Assembly: GCA_947453625.1 (NCBI GenBank)
Contig: CANGHK010000029.1
Span: 1 to 64,000, forward strand
DNA from: Burkholderiales bacterium
GTDB lineage: Bacteria; Pseudomonadota; Gammaproteobacteria; Burkholderiales; Burkholderiaceae_C
Reading direction: 5' to 3'
Length of the DNA stretch: 64,000 bases
Part shown: positions 37,244-46,286 of the stretch, one piece after another
How positions within the stretch are numbered: the first letter of the stretch is position 1
Layout of the letters: each line of letters begins with the position of its first letter
The notes under the pieces: generated by a model
The model's database searches: none
Told to the model about the DNA's origin: nothing
Seen by the model: only the letters and a program-made list of their open reading frames with translations
Program-made: the position numbers and the translations under genes

Positions 37244-39029
37244 TCGCCGGCGGCTCGGCCGCTGGCTGGCCGCTGGTTTGGTCCTCTGGCTGGCGGGCTG
37301 GGCGGGTGCTGCGGCCAGCGCCCCGGCCCGGCCCAATATCGTGCTGCTGCTGGCCGACGACTGGGGCTTCTCCGACGTCGGCGCCTTTGGTGGCGAGATC
37401 CGCACACCCCATCTCGACGGCCTGGCCAGCCAGGGCATGCGCTTCGCCAACTTCCATGTCAGCGCCTCTTGTTCGCCCACCCGCTCGATGCTGCTGACCG
37501 GGGTCGACAACCACCTCAACGGTGTGGGCAACATGCGCGAGACCATCCCGCGTTCGCATGTCGGCAAGCCGGGCTACCTCAGCGTGCTCGACCGCAATGT
37601 CGTCACGGTGGCCTCGCTGCTGCGCGACGGTGGCTACCGCACCTATGTGGCGGGCAAATGGCATGTCGGCAAGGAGGCGCACAACCTGCCGCCGGCGCGC
37701 GGTTTCGACCGCTCGCTGGTGATGGGCGACAGCGGCTCGGACAACTGGGAGACCGGCAAGCGCTACCTCGACCTGACCGACAAGGTCTACTGGTTCGAGG
37801 ACGGCCACGAAGCGGTGATGCCCGAGACCTTCTACTCGTCGCAGTTCTATGTCGACAAGACGATAGCCTACCTGCGCGCCGACGCCGGGTCGGCCAAACC
37901 CTTCTTCGCCTATGTCGCCTTCCAGGCCAACCACATCCCGGTGCAGGCGCCGCGCGAGTTCATCGAAAAGTACAAGGGCCGCTACCAGGCCGGCTGGACG
38001 GCGCTGCGCCAGGCGCGGCGCGACAAGGCGGCCGCGCTCGGCTTGATCCCCAAGGACGTGGCCATGGTGACGATGGCCAGCACCCCCGACTGGGCGGCGC
38101 TGAGCCCGGCCGACCAGGCTTACCAGGCGCGCCGGATGGAGGTCTACGCCGCGATGGCCGAGGCGATGGACTTCCACGTCGGCCGGCTGATCGCCCACCT
38201 CAAGGCCAGCGGCCAGTACGACAACACCGTCTTCCTGTTCCTGTCGGACAACGGCGCCGAGGCCTCCGACCCCTACGCCACGCCGCTGGGCGCCTGGTGG
38301 TTGGACCGCGAGTACAGCCGGGCGGTCGACCGGCTCGGCGACCCGGGCGCCTACAGCGTGATCGGTCCGGGCTGGGCCAGTGCGGCTGCGTCGCCGCTGA
38401 GCACCTACAAGTTCTATGCCGGCGAGGGCGGCATCCGCGTGCCGCTGATCGTCGCCGGCGTGCCCGGCACGGCGCCCGGGGCCATCCACCACAGCCTGGC
38501 CCATGTCAACGACATCGCGCCCACGCTGCTCGACCTGGCGCGGCTGCCACGGCCGGGTGGCAGCTACCAGGGCAGCCCGGTGCTGGCGATGACCGGCAGC
38601 AGCCTGCTGCCGGTGCTGCAGGGCCAGGCGCAGCGGGTGCACGCGGCCGACGAGGCCATAGGCTACGAGTTGTCGGGCAACCAGGCGCTGTTCCAGGGCG
38701 ACCTGAAGCTGGTGCGCAACACCGCGCCGGTGGGCGACGCGCGGTGGCATTTGTTCGACATCCGCCGCGACCCCGGCGAGACCCGCGACCTGCAAGCCGA
38801 ACTGCCGGCGCAGTTCAAGTCCATGCAGGCAGGATACGCGGCCTATGCCCAGGCCAACGGCGTGCTCGACATGCCCGCCGGCTACGACCCCCTCCACCAG
38901 GTGCTGGTCAACGCCTTGATCAATGTCTACGTGCCCCGTTACCGGCCCGTGGCCCTGGCCTTGCTGGCGCTGCTGGGCCTGACGATGACGGCGCTGCTGG
39001 TACAGCGGCGTCGGCGCAGGCGCCTGTGA
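37212..39029 (+). CDS. Type I arylsulfatase with signal peptide and C-terminal membrane anchor
   Basis: This 605-residue sulfatase has a signal peptide (RWLAAGLVLWLAGWAGAAASA), NIVLLLADDWGFSDVGAFGG, the canonical formylglycine motif CSPTRSMLLTG near residue 89, GKWHVG and FLSDNGAEASDP. The C terminus adds a hydrophobic helix (VALALLALLGLTMTALLV) and a poly-Arg tail, so the enzyme is anchored with its catalytic part in the periplasm. ATG 37212 overlaps the previous gene; GTG 37224 or 37236 are possible. The stop overlaps the GTG start of the next gene. Unlike the sulfatase at 22958 its active-site motif is standard. Confidence 0.92.
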   Translation: MPRRVARPVPDRRRLGRWLAAGLVLWLAGWAGAAASAPARPNIVLLLADDWGFSDVGAFGGEIRTPHLDGLASQGMRFANFHVSASCSPTRSMLLTGVDNHLNGVGNMRETIPRSHVGKPGYLSVLDRNVVTVASLLRDGGYRTYVAGKWHVGKEAHNLPPARGFDRSLVMGDSGSDNWETGKRYLDLTDKVYWFEDGHEAVMPETFYSSQFYVDKTIAYLRADAGSAKPFFAYVAFQANHIPVQAPREFIEKYKGRYQAGWTALRQARRDKAAALGLIPKDVAMVTMASTPDWAALSPADQAYQARRMEVYAAMAEAMDFHVGRLIAHLKASGQYDNTVFLFLSDNGAEASDPYATPLGAWWLDREYSRAVDRLGDPGAYSVIGPGWASAAASPLSTYKFYAGEGGIRVPLIVAGVPGTAPGAIHHSLAHVNDIAPTLLDLARLPRPGGSYQGSPVLAMTGSSLLPVLQGQAQRVHAADEAIGYELSGNQALFQGDLKLVRNTAPVGDARWHLFDIRRDPGETRDLQAELPAQFKSMQAGYAAYAQANGVLDMPAGYDPLHQVLVNALINVYVPRYRPVALALLALLGLTMTALLVQRRRRRRL

Positions 39030-40282
39030 GCGGCTACGCGGCCAGCCCCTGGCCCGGTGAGGACGGCGGCCCGGCGCGGCTGCAGGTGCCGCGCAGCGGG
39101 GCCGGCCTGGCGCTGCGCGACGGCGAGACCCTGGCTTGCGTGACCCGCAACACGCTGTTGTCAACCATGACGCTGCTGGGCGCGCCCGGTGAGGTCTACC
39201 TGCTCAGCCATTCTGCGCTGCGCGCCCATGTCGGCTTGCCCACCACGGCCTGTGTCGAGCGCATAGACCCGCTCACGCTCGAGACCCTGCAGCGCTCACC
39301 GCGGCTGGCCGGCGGGCCGATGTGGCCGGGCGGCATGGCGCTGCACCGCAACGGCCAGCTCTATGTCGTCTATGGCCGCTGGCTGCACCGGCTGGACCGC
39401 GACTGCGCGCCGCTGGCCGCGCTGCGCCTGCCGCGGGACGAGCCCTACAACTCCTTCGTGATCCTGGACAACGGGCTGATCGTCAGCAAGAACCTGTCGC
39501 AGCGCCACCCGGCCCGGCTGACGGTGGTCGACGTCGAATCCATGACGCCGGCTGGCCCCGACACGCTGTGCCCCGAGCCCTCGGTGGCCCGGCTCAGCGC
39601 GGTGGGCAACACGGTCTATGTCGTCGGCCTGCGGTCTGTCTTCCGCTACCACTGGGTCGAGGCGGCGGGCCGGCTGGTGCCCGACGCCGACTGGCGCGCC
39701 GACTACCTCGGCACGGGTGGCCAGAGTGGCCAGACCCATGGCTGGGACGCGGTGATCGACGGCCGCGACGCCTGGTGGATGGACAACGGCCAGCACCGCT
39801 ACCGCTGGCGCATGGTCGGCGCCGGCGTCAGCCGCAGCCCGAACCGCTTGATCCGGATCTCGCTGGCCGATGCCGCCGACCTGCAGGCGCTGCCTGTCAG
39901 CGGCCTGGCCGGCGGCAGCATCACCAACCCGCCGCTGGTCGACCGCCAGCGCGGCATCGTCGTCGGCTACGATTCGGCCAACCGCTGGTTGCAGGCCTGG
40001 CGCATCGCCCCCGGCACACGCGCGCTGACTCCTCTCTGGCACAAGCACCCGTTCGGTTGCGCCAGCCACATGCTGCTGTTCCCCGACACCGGAGAGATGG
40101 TGATCAACGACTACCGGCGCCACGCCGAGGAGGTGGTGGTGCTAGACATCGCCACTGGCCAGGAGCGCGGCCGGGTGCGCAGCGGCGGCGTGATGCAGGG
40201 CGTGGTGTTTCCCAGTCCGGGCTGGTCGCGCGATGTCTACTGGTGCTCGATGGGGCGATTGGCGAGGGTCTTCGTGCGATGA
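39026..40282 (+). CDS. Hypothetical beta-propeller-like protein in the sulfatase operon
   Basis: I do not recognise a named family. The 418-residue product has repeating hydrophobic-strand units such as LYVVYGRWLHRLDRDCAPLAAL, NGLIVSKNL and GNTVYVVGLRSVFRY, with HMLLFPDTGEMVINDY near the end. These suggest a six- or seven-bladed propeller, and no signal peptide is visible. GTG 39026 overlaps the sulfatase stop (GTGA) and the stop overlaps the ATG of the SDR gene (ATGA), so it is locked into the operon. Conserved Trp and His in QTHGWDAVIDG and HPFGCASHML could line a ligand site. It may bind or act on the product of the sulfatase. Confidence 0.75.
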   Translation: MSGYAASPWPGEDGGPARLQVPRSGAGLALRDGETLACVTRNTLLSTMTLLGAPGEVYLLSHSALRAHVGLPTTACVERIDPLTLETLQRSPRLAGGPMWPGGMALHRNGQLYVVYGRWLHRLDRDCAPLAALRLPRDEPYNSFVILDNGLIVSKNLSQRHPARLTVVDVESMTPAGPDTLCPEPSVARLSAVGNTVYVVGLRSVFRYHWVEAAGRLVPDADWRADYLGTGGQSGQTHGWDAVIDGRDAWWMDNGQHRYRWRMVGAGVSRSPNRLIRISLADAADLQALPVSGLAGGSITNPPLVDRQRGIVVGYDSANRWLQAWRIAPGTRALTPLWHKHPFGCASHMLLFPDTGEMVINDYRRHAEEVVVLDIATGQERGRVRSGGVMQGVVFPSPGWSRDVYWCSMGRLARVFVR

Positions 40283-41079
40283 GCGCCATCCGCAAGAGCG
40301 TGTTGATCACCGGCGCGGGCAGCGGCATAGGCCGCGACGCCGCGTTCGCCCTGGCCGCGCGCGGCCACCGGGTCTGGGCCACCACGGTCGACGAGGACCA
40401 GGCGCTGGTGCTGCGCGCCGAGGCGGTGTCGCGCGGCCAGGCGCTGGAGGTGTTCAAGCTCGATATCACCTCGGCCGGCGACCGGGCGCTGCTGCTGCCG
40501 CTGGCGCCCGATGTGCTGATCAACAACGCCGGGGTCGGCGAGTCGGGCTCGCTGGCCGAGGTCGATGTCGACCGCATCCGCCAGGTCTTCGAGGTCAATG
40601 TCTTCGCCACGCTGGCGCTGACCCAGCTCGCGCTGCGCGCGATGATTGCGCGCCAGCGCGGCACGGTGCTGTTCGTCAGCTCGATCGCCGGCCGGGTGCC
40701 CATGCCCTTCCTGATGCCTTATTCGATGAGCAAGTTCGCGCTGTCGGCCGCCGGCGCCGGGTTGCGCGCCGAGATGGACCAGCTCGGCCGCCAGGTGCAG
40801 ATCGCGCTGATAGAGCCCGGCGCCATCCACACCGGCTTCAACCAGGCGATGACCGAGCGCAAGTACGCCTGGATGGGCGAGCAGTCCTACTTTGCCGGCC
40901 AGGCCGATCGCATGCGGGCCAGGGAGCGTCGGTTGTTCAGCCTGCTCGAGGCCAGGGACACCCGCTCCATCGTGGCCATGATCGTCCAGGCCACCGAGGC
41001 CAGGCGGCCGCGGCTGCGCTATGTCGCGCCCTGGATCCAGGGCGTCGGCGTGCGGCTGGCGCGCATCTTCGGCGTCTGA
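40279..41079 (+). CDS. SDR-family oxidoreductase
   Basis: This 266-residue short-chain dehydrogenase has [29 protein letters not shown], catalytic Ser in LFVSSIAGRVPMP and YSMSKFALSA. The C-terminal EPGAIHTGFNQAM is typical of the 17-beta-hydroxysteroid/retinol dehydrogenase-like branch acting on hydrophobic alcohols. ATG 40279 overlaps the upstream stop by four bases. The trxC-like gene follows after 74 bases. In context it probably oxidises or reduces a lipid-like compound released by the sulfatase. Confidence 0.9.
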   Translation: MSAIRKSVLITGAGSGIGRDAAFALAARGHRVWATTVDEDQALVLRAEAVSRGQALEVFKLDITSAGDRALLLPLAPDVLINNAGVGESGSLAEVDVDRIRQVFEVNVFATLALTQLALRAMIARQRGTVLFVSSIAGRVPMPFLMPYSMSKFALSAAGAGLRAEMDQLGRQVQIALIEPGAIHTGFNQAMTERKYAWMGEQSYFAGQADRMRARERRLFSLLEARDTRSIVAMIVQATEARRPRLRYVAPWIQGVGVRLARIFGV

Positions 41080-41153
41080 GAGGGGCCCGGTTCGCGCCGC
41101 AACGTGCCGCTGCGCGGTCTTGAATTGGCCCGTGCCGCACCCAGGTGTGAACA

Positions 41154-41576
41154 ATGGACACCCACCATGTCGTTTGCGCCCACTGTGGCGCCGTCAACCG
41201 CCTGCCCCTCAACCGTCTGGCCGACGATCCCGATTGCGGGCGATGCCACAAGCCGCTGCTCGACGGCCGCCCGGTCGAACTCGATGACCGCAGTTTCGAT
41301 GCCTTCGTGCGCCAGACCACGCTGCCGGTGCTGGTGGATTTCTGGGCGCCCTGGTGCGGTCCCTGCCGGCAGATGGCGCCGCAGTTCGAGGCTGCGGCGC
41401 GGCAGTTGAAAGGCCGGGCGCTGCTGGTCAAGGTCAACAGCGACGACAGCCCCGCGGCGGCGTCCCGGTTTGCGATCCGCAGCATTCCCACGCTGGTGCG
41501 GCTGCAGGCGGGCGCCGAATTGCGTCGCCAGTCGGGCGCGCTGCCGGCCGCACAGATCGTGGCGTTGGCGGGCTGA
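41154..41576 (+). CDS. trxC: Thioredoxin 2 (TrxC)
   Basis: The 140-residue product has the N-terminal zinc-binding segment of thioredoxin 2, with two CxxC pairs (VCAHCG and DCGRCHKPL). The active site VDFWAPWCGPCRQMAP and the cis-Pro motif RSIPTLVRL follow. It reduces protein disulfides in the cytosol and is resistant to oxidation. In E. coli trxC is OxyR-controlled; here no OxyR site was identified. It may be read from the sulfatase operon or its own promoter in the 74-base gap. Confidence 0.95.
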   Translation: MDTHHVVCAHCGAVNRLPLNRLADDPDCGRCHKPLLDGRPVELDDRSFDAFVRQTTLPVLVDFWAPWCGPCRQMAPQFEAAARQLKGRALLVKVNSDDSPAAASRFAIRSIPTLVRLQAGAELRRQSGALPAAQIVALAG

Positions 41577-41654
41577 GCCGCTGCGCAGCCTGGCCGGCGG
41601 CGGCGTCGTCGGGCCTAATATGCAGGGCGGGCGGGGGAACTGCGGCCCTCGCTG

Positions 41655-42842
41655 TCACGCCGCCAACTGCCGCGCCAAGCCGCGCCGCGGCGCCGGCGTA
41701 CGCGGCGCCGTGCCGGCCGGCAGATAACCCAGCCGCGCCAGCATCTGCACCGTATTGCCGGGCTGCGGCGCGTCCAGCAGGGCGTGGATCGCGCGGTAGG
41801 GCGCGGCCACCGCGTCAAACTCCTGCAGCGACTGTTCGTTGGGGTGCAGCGCCAGCCCGGTGGCGGTGGCGGCCAGGTTGATGCGCGCATAGGCGCGGCC
41901 GGCGGCGATTTGCTGGCTGCGCTGGTTGCCCTCGCTGACCAGCCACAGGTAGGCTGGCGTCGATGCGGTGAGCGCGTCGAAGTCCTGGATCTGGCCGCGC
42001 GTCGCGCTGGAGTCGGGCGCCGGGAAGGTGCTGCGGTCGAACAAGCCGGTCTTGGCCAGCACCACCAGCAGCGGGCTGTCTATCGTGATGCCGTCGCGGT
42101 GCTGGTCAATCTCGGCGCTGCCCACGCGCAGCAGCCGCATCGACTCCATCATCGGCGCCTCGGTGCTCAACTCGATGCGCCAGGCCTCGCGGGCGATGGC
42201 CCGGATGCCGTCGAGCCGGCTGCGGTCGTCCGCAAGCGTGTCGGCCGCGCCGGCCAGACCCAGGCGCAGCGGCAGGCCGGCAACAGCGTTGCGCAGCCGC
42301 TGCACATCGGCCGGCGCGATGGCCCGTGCCGGGTCGTAGGCGCGGCGGTCGGTGCGGCGCGCCAGCACCTGTTTGAACAGCGGGTCGGGCGCGGCGCCGG
42401 CGTCGGGCAGCAGTCGCACCCGGGCAAAGGCGCGGCCATCCAGGCGCTGGCCGGGTTCACCGTCGGGAAACAGGCGGATTTCGGCACGCTGGCCACGCTC
42501 GGCGGCGGCCAGCACCAGCAGTTCGAGAAACGCGCCGGCACCCATCAGGATCTGCCGGCCATAGGGGTCGGTGGCGGGCAGCAGGCGCTGCGGGTCCAAC
42601 CGCAAGACGATTTCACCGGGCGTGGCCAAGTCGGCCAGCCAGGGTTGCCTGTTGTGCGGATTGGGCGCCAGCAGCGCATACGACAACACCCAGTGCCGCA
42701 GTTCGGCGTCAGGCGCCGGGCCTTGCCAGGCGGCCACCGCGCTGTCGGGCACCTCGAACACCGAACAGCCGGCCAGTCCGCCTGCGGCCGCGGCGAGCAC
42801 CACGCCGCCTCCGGCCAGCCGCATGAACACACGTCGTTCCAT
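41655..42842 (-). CDS. Exported nitroreductase-like protein (Acg family)
   Basis: The 395-residue product begins ERRVFMRLAGGGVVLAAAAGGLAGC, which reads as both a twin-arginine-type leader and a lipobox, so it is probably an exported lipoprotein. The rest resembles the Acg/putative nitroreductase group: ALLAPNPHNRQPWL near residue 60, LARRTDRRAYDP in the middle and a C-terminal GRAYARINLAATATGLALHP. These proteins bind a flavin, but some lack activity. It converges on trxC and is divergent from nothing; the GhrA-like gene lies upstream on the same strand. Confidence 0.82.
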   Translation of the reverse strand: MERRVFMRLAGGGVVLAAAAGGLAGCSVFEVPDSAVAAWQGPAPDAELRHWVLSYALLAPNPHNRQPWLADLATPGEIVLRLDPQRLLPATDPYGRQILMGAGAFLELLVLAAAERGQRAEIRLFPDGEPGQRLDGRAFARVRLLPDAGAAPDPLFKQVLARRTDRRAYDPARAIAPADVQRLRNAVAGLPLRLGLAGAADTLADDRSRLDGIRAIAREAWRIELSTEAPMMESMRLLRVGSAEIDQHRDGITIDSPLLVVLAKTGLFDRSTFPAPDSSATRGQIQDFDALTASTPAYLWLVSEGNQRSQQIAAGRAYARINLAATATGLALHPNEQSLQEFDAVAAPYRAIHALLDAPQPGNTVQMLARLGYLPAGTAPRTPAPRRGLARQLAA

Positions 42843-42964
42843 CGCCCACTCCCAGACCTTGTTGCGATGGATTCAATTTAACGTTGACCCCTCCGTCGTG
42901 CAAGTGCGGTGCGGTGCGGTGCCGGGGCGGCGCTGGCCGCTGGTCTTGGCGCTGGTCTTGCGGC

Positions 42965-43873
42965 TCAGTAGCCCAGGCTGCGGTCCACCCGGTTGGGCAG
43001 CGGCTCACCGCGCTGCAGGCAACGCAGGCCGGCGATGAACTGCGCCGCCACGGTGGCGGGCGAGGACTGGGCGGCGATGTGCGGTGTGATCAGGACGCCG
43101 GGCGTGTCCCACAGCGGGTCGTCGGCAGTCATCGGCTCGGTCACCTGCACATCCAGCGCCGCGCCGGCCAGCTGACCCGAGGCCAGCGCCGCGATCAGGT
43201 CCGCCTCGACCACATGGTGGCCGCGCGCGATGTTGATCAAGCAGGCGCCGCGCGGCATCGCGGCAAAGGCGGCGGCGTCGAGCAGGCCCTCGGTCTGCGG
43301 CGTCAGCGGCAAGGCGTTGACGACGATCTCGCTGCCGACCAGCGCATTGGCCAAGGCCCCGCTGTCGCGCCGCCAGCCGGCCACCTCGAAGCCCACTGCC
43401 CGCAGCACACGGCCGACCTCGCGCCCGACCTCGCCCCAGCCCAGAACCAGCACTCGCGCGCGGGTGGCCGCCATCGGCTGGCGCAGCCATTGCCGCTGGG
43501 CTTGCTGGGTCTCGTAGCCCGGCAGGCCGCGGGCGTGGCGCAGCGCCATCAGCGCGACATACTGGGCGATGCCCAGCGCCTGGTCGGGATCGACCACCCG
43601 CGAGACGGCCACCGCCGGCGCCAGTTCGGGCACCAGCAGTTTTTCCACGCCAGCCGCCATCGAGCAGACCCAGCGCAGCGCCGGCAGCCGTTCGGCCAGC
43701 CCGGGCGGAAAGCGCCAGCCCAGCACCACCTCGATGGGGTCGAGCAGGGCCGGGTCCAGCGTGCGGCTGAAGGGCAGCAGCGTCAGTTCGGGGGCTTGGG
43801 CGCGGATGGCGGCAACCAGCGGCGCGGCCATGGCGGCGTCGGCCAGCAGCAGGATGGGGGCGGATGGGTTCAT
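42965..43873 (-). CDS. ghrA: Glyoxylate/hydroxypyruvate reductase A (GhrA-like)
   Basis: This 302-residue D-isomer-specific 2-hydroxyacid dehydrogenase has the Rossmann motif LVLGWGEVGREVGRVL near residue 145, catalytic Arg in INIARGHHVVE, Glu in VTEPMTADDPLWDTP and His in ITPHIAAQSSP. Length and the truncated N-terminal domain fit GhrA, which reduces glyoxylate and hydroxypyruvate with NADPH. The gene is divergent from the Pho-controlled TonB receptor gene, and its start lies 81 bases from the first Pho half-site, so regulation could overlap. Confidence 0.9.
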   Translation of the reverse strand: MNPSAPILLLADAAMAAPLVAAIRAQAPELTLLPFSRTLDPALLDPIEVVLGWRFPPGLAERLPALRWVCSMAAGVEKLLVPELAPAVAVSRVVDPDQALGIAQYVALMALRHARGLPGYETQQAQRQWLRQPMAATRARVLVLGWGEVGREVGRVLRAVGFEVAGWRRDSGALANALVGSEIVVNALPLTPQTEGLLDAAAFAAMPRGACLINIARGHHVVEADLIAALASGQLAGAALDVQVTEPMTADDPLWDTPGVLITPHIAAQSSPATVAAQFIAGLRCLQRGEPLPNRVDRSLGY

Positions 43874-43954
43874 GGCGCGGAGTGTCGTGCGCGCAATGGA
43901 GGCTGGCCTATCACACCGGTGACGGTCTGGGCAGCCTGCCGCAGCGGCCGCGCA

Positions 43955-44010
43955 ACGTCACATCGTTGTCATCAAATCAGCATCGTGCTGTCACATGGGG
44001 TAAATAAACT
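43955..44010 (+). promoter_or_regulatory. Pho box and -10 element upstream of the TonB receptor gene
   Basis: Four 7-base units recur every 11 bases: ACGTCAC (43955), TTGTCAT (43966), TCAGCAT (43977) and CTGTCAC (43988). The PhoB consensus is CTGTCAT repeated every 11 bases, and three of four units keep GTCA. TAAACT at 44005 lies 10 bases after the last unit, the normal -10 position for PhoB promoters, which lack a -35. A PhoB-dependent promoter for the TonB receptor-phosphoesterase operon is inferred from this pattern. Confidence 0.65.
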
Positions 44011-44052
44011 TTTTGCATGGTTTATCCCAATAGCTCAGTGCAAAGCCCCGCC

Positions 44053-46278
44053 ATGACACCTCCCTTCAAGACCTCGACCCTCGCCCGCGGCATAGCCTTC
44101 GGCTGGACCGCCCTCGCGCTCGGCGCACCGGCGCTGGCCGCCGATGCAGACACGGCGCAGACCATCACGATCAGTGCCAAGTCTGGCGCCTACCTGAAGG
44201 ACAAGGACTCGGCCTCGGCGGTCGCGCCCACCCAGTCCAGCCTGCAGGCGACCCAGCCGCAATCGATCATCACGCGCGAGTTCATCGAGCAGTCGGTCGC
44301 ACCCACCGCCGAGTACAGCCGGGTCGTCAACATCGCCCCCAGCCTGTCTGGCGATTCGGCCAACGGCCCCGGGCTGAGCGAGACCAAGACGACGCTGCGC
44401 GGCTTCAGCGACGACCAGTACAACATCACCTTCGACGGCATCCCCTGGGGCGATACCAACAACCCGGCCCACCATTCGACCTCGTTCTTCCCGGCCTCGG
44501 TGATCGGTGCGGCGGTGGTCGAGCGCGGCCCGGGCAACGCCAGCAACCTGGGTTTCGCCACCTTCGGCGGCTCGATCAACCTGTTTTCCAAGAAGCCTGG
44601 CGCCGAGCGCGACATCAGCGTCTTCGGCTCGCTGGGCAACTGGAACACCCGGCTCGTCGGCGTCGCGGTCGAGAGCGGCCGGCAGGCCGAACTGGGCAAT
44701 GGCACGCTGCAGTTCAACCTGCAGCACCTGGAGTCCGACGGCTACATGTCGCTGAGCGCGATCCGGAGTGACAACCTGACCGTCAAGCTCGAGCGCCCGG
44801 TGGGCTCGGACTCGACCCTGACGCTGCTGGCCTCGGTCAACCGCATCCACTATGTGCAGCCCGACAACAGCAAGGGCCCGACGCTGGCCCAGGTCGCCCT
44901 GCATGGCAAGAACTACCTGCTCAACAACGACCCGACCAGCTTCAACTACGCCGGCTTCAACCACACCGACAAGGACACCGACTTCGAGTACGCGCGGCTG
45001 CGCACCGACTGGGGCCAGGGTCTGAATACCGAGGCCAAGGTCTACACCTACGCCTACAACAACCAGACCATTTCGTCGACCGACCCGACCGGCAAAACCG
45101 CGCCCGGCACCAAGGTCGCGGTCAATGGCGTGACGGTCGCCAAGGCCAGCGACATCCCGGGCATAGACAAGCAGAACAAGTACCGCGTCTACGGCGGCAT
45201 GTTCCAGGCCGAGAAGCAAGTCTCCGCCGGTTTGCTGCGCGCCGGACTGTGGGTCGAGCACTCGGACACCGACCGCCACCAGTACGACCTGGACCTGACG
45301 CTGGGCAATGTCCCCAACCTGGTTGAAAAGACGGCGCCGCTGGCCGTCAAGTTCGACCAGAAGTCGAATATCGACTCGCTCCAGCCCTATGCCGAATTCG
45401 AGTGGACGCCCTTGTCGGGCACGACGCTCACCCCCGGCATCAAGCAGGTCGAGATCAAGCGCTCGGTCGACGCCACCGTCAACCAGACCACGCGCACGCC
45501 GCTGAACACGTCGGTCAGCTACCACAGCACGCTGCCCTTCCTGACGGTCAACCAGCAACTTGGCCAGGGCCTGGCGGCCTATGCGCAGTACGCCAAGGGT
45601 TTCCAGATCCCCGACCTGAACACCCTCTACATCGCCGACCCGACAAAGAACAGCAGCGAGCCGCAGACCTCGACCAATTATCAGGTCGGCATCGTCGGCC
45701 AGTCCAAGGCCTTGACCTGGGACGTCGACCTCTACCAGATCGACTTCAAGAACAAGCTGGTCTCCAACGGCCTGGGCGGCACGGCCGCGGCCTATGTCAA
45801 CATCGGCGGCGCGACCTACAAGGGCATCGAAGGCCAGGCCACCTATGCGCTTGGCGGCGGCTTCGCGGTCTATGCCAACGCCTCGGTCAACAAGGCCACC
45901 GCGCTCGACACCGGCAAGCAGATTTCCGGTGCTCCCGAGATGACCGCCGCGCTGGGCGCGCTGTACAACGCCGGGCCCTGGGGCGCGTCGCTGATCGCCA
46001 AGCGCACCGGTGCGGCCTACCAGCAGGAATACAGCGCCAGCGCCCCGGCCGACTACGAGGCTTACAAGGTGCAGGCCTATGACAACGTCGACCTGGGCCT
46101 GTCCTACACCTTGCGCGGCGTGCCGGCGATCGGCGCCAAGTCGCTCAAGCTGCAGGTCAATGTGTTCAACCTGCTGAACCGCCAGAACGTCACCGCGATC
46201 AGCGGTACCGGGACCTACGCGCAGTACACCTATCAGGCCCCGCGCAGCCTGCAACTGTCGGCCAAGGCCAGCTTCTGA
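44053..46278 (+). CDS. TonB-dependent outer-membrane receptor
   Basis: This 741-residue outer-membrane channel has a signal peptide (GIAFGWTALALGAPALA), a plug domain (QSIITREFIEQSV, GLSETKTTLRGFSDDQYNITFDGIPWGDTNN) and a beta barrel ending in LQLSAKASF with the terminal Phe. ATG 44053 is preferred; 44017 is also in frame but coincides with the predicted transcription start. The Pho box upstream and the phosphoesterase lipoprotein gene 8 bases downstream suggest uptake of a phosphate-containing compound rather than iron. No Fur box was seen. The substrate is inferred only from regulation and neighbour. Confidence 0.94.
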   Translation: MTPPFKTSTLARGIAFGWTALALGAPALAADADTAQTITISAKSGAYLKDKDSASAVAPTQSSLQATQPQSIITREFIEQSVAPTAEYSRVVNIAPSLSGDSANGPGLSETKTTLRGFSDDQYNITFDGIPWGDTNNPAHHSTSFFPASVIGAAVVERGPGNASNLGFATFGGSINLFSKKPGAERDISVFGSLGNWNTRLVGVAVESGRQAELGNGTLQFNLQHLESDGYMSLSAIRSDNLTVKLERPVGSDSTLTLLASVNRIHYVQPDNSKGPTLAQVALHGKNYLLNNDPTSFNYAGFNHTDKDTDFEYARLRTDWGQGLNTEAKVYTYAYNNQTISSTDPTGKTAPGTKVAVNGVTVAKASDIPGIDKQNKYRVYGGMFQAEKQVSAGLLRAGLWVEHSDTDRHQYDLDLTLGNVPNLVEKTAPLAVKFDQKSNIDSLQPYAEFEWTPLSGTTLTPGIKQVEIKRSVDATVNQTTRTPLNTSVSYHSTLPFLTVNQQLGQGLAAYAQYAKGFQIPDLNTLYIADPTKNSSEPQTSTNYQVGIVGQSKALTWDVDLYQIDFKNKLVSNGLGGTAAAYVNIGGATYKGIEGQATYALGGGFAVYANASVNKATALDTGKQISGAPEMTAALGALYNAGPWGASLIAKRTGAAYQQEYSASAPADYEAYKVQAYDNVDLGLSYTLRGVPAIGAKSLKLQVNVFNLLNRQNVTAISGTGTYAQYTYQAPRSLQLSAKASF

Positions 46279-46286
46279 GCAATGCC

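Noticed and set aside
37469-40282. 937-codon plus-strand ORF starting inside the sulfatase gene
   Set aside because: Only the part from 39026 is a real gene; the upstream part is a shifted frame of the sulfatase.
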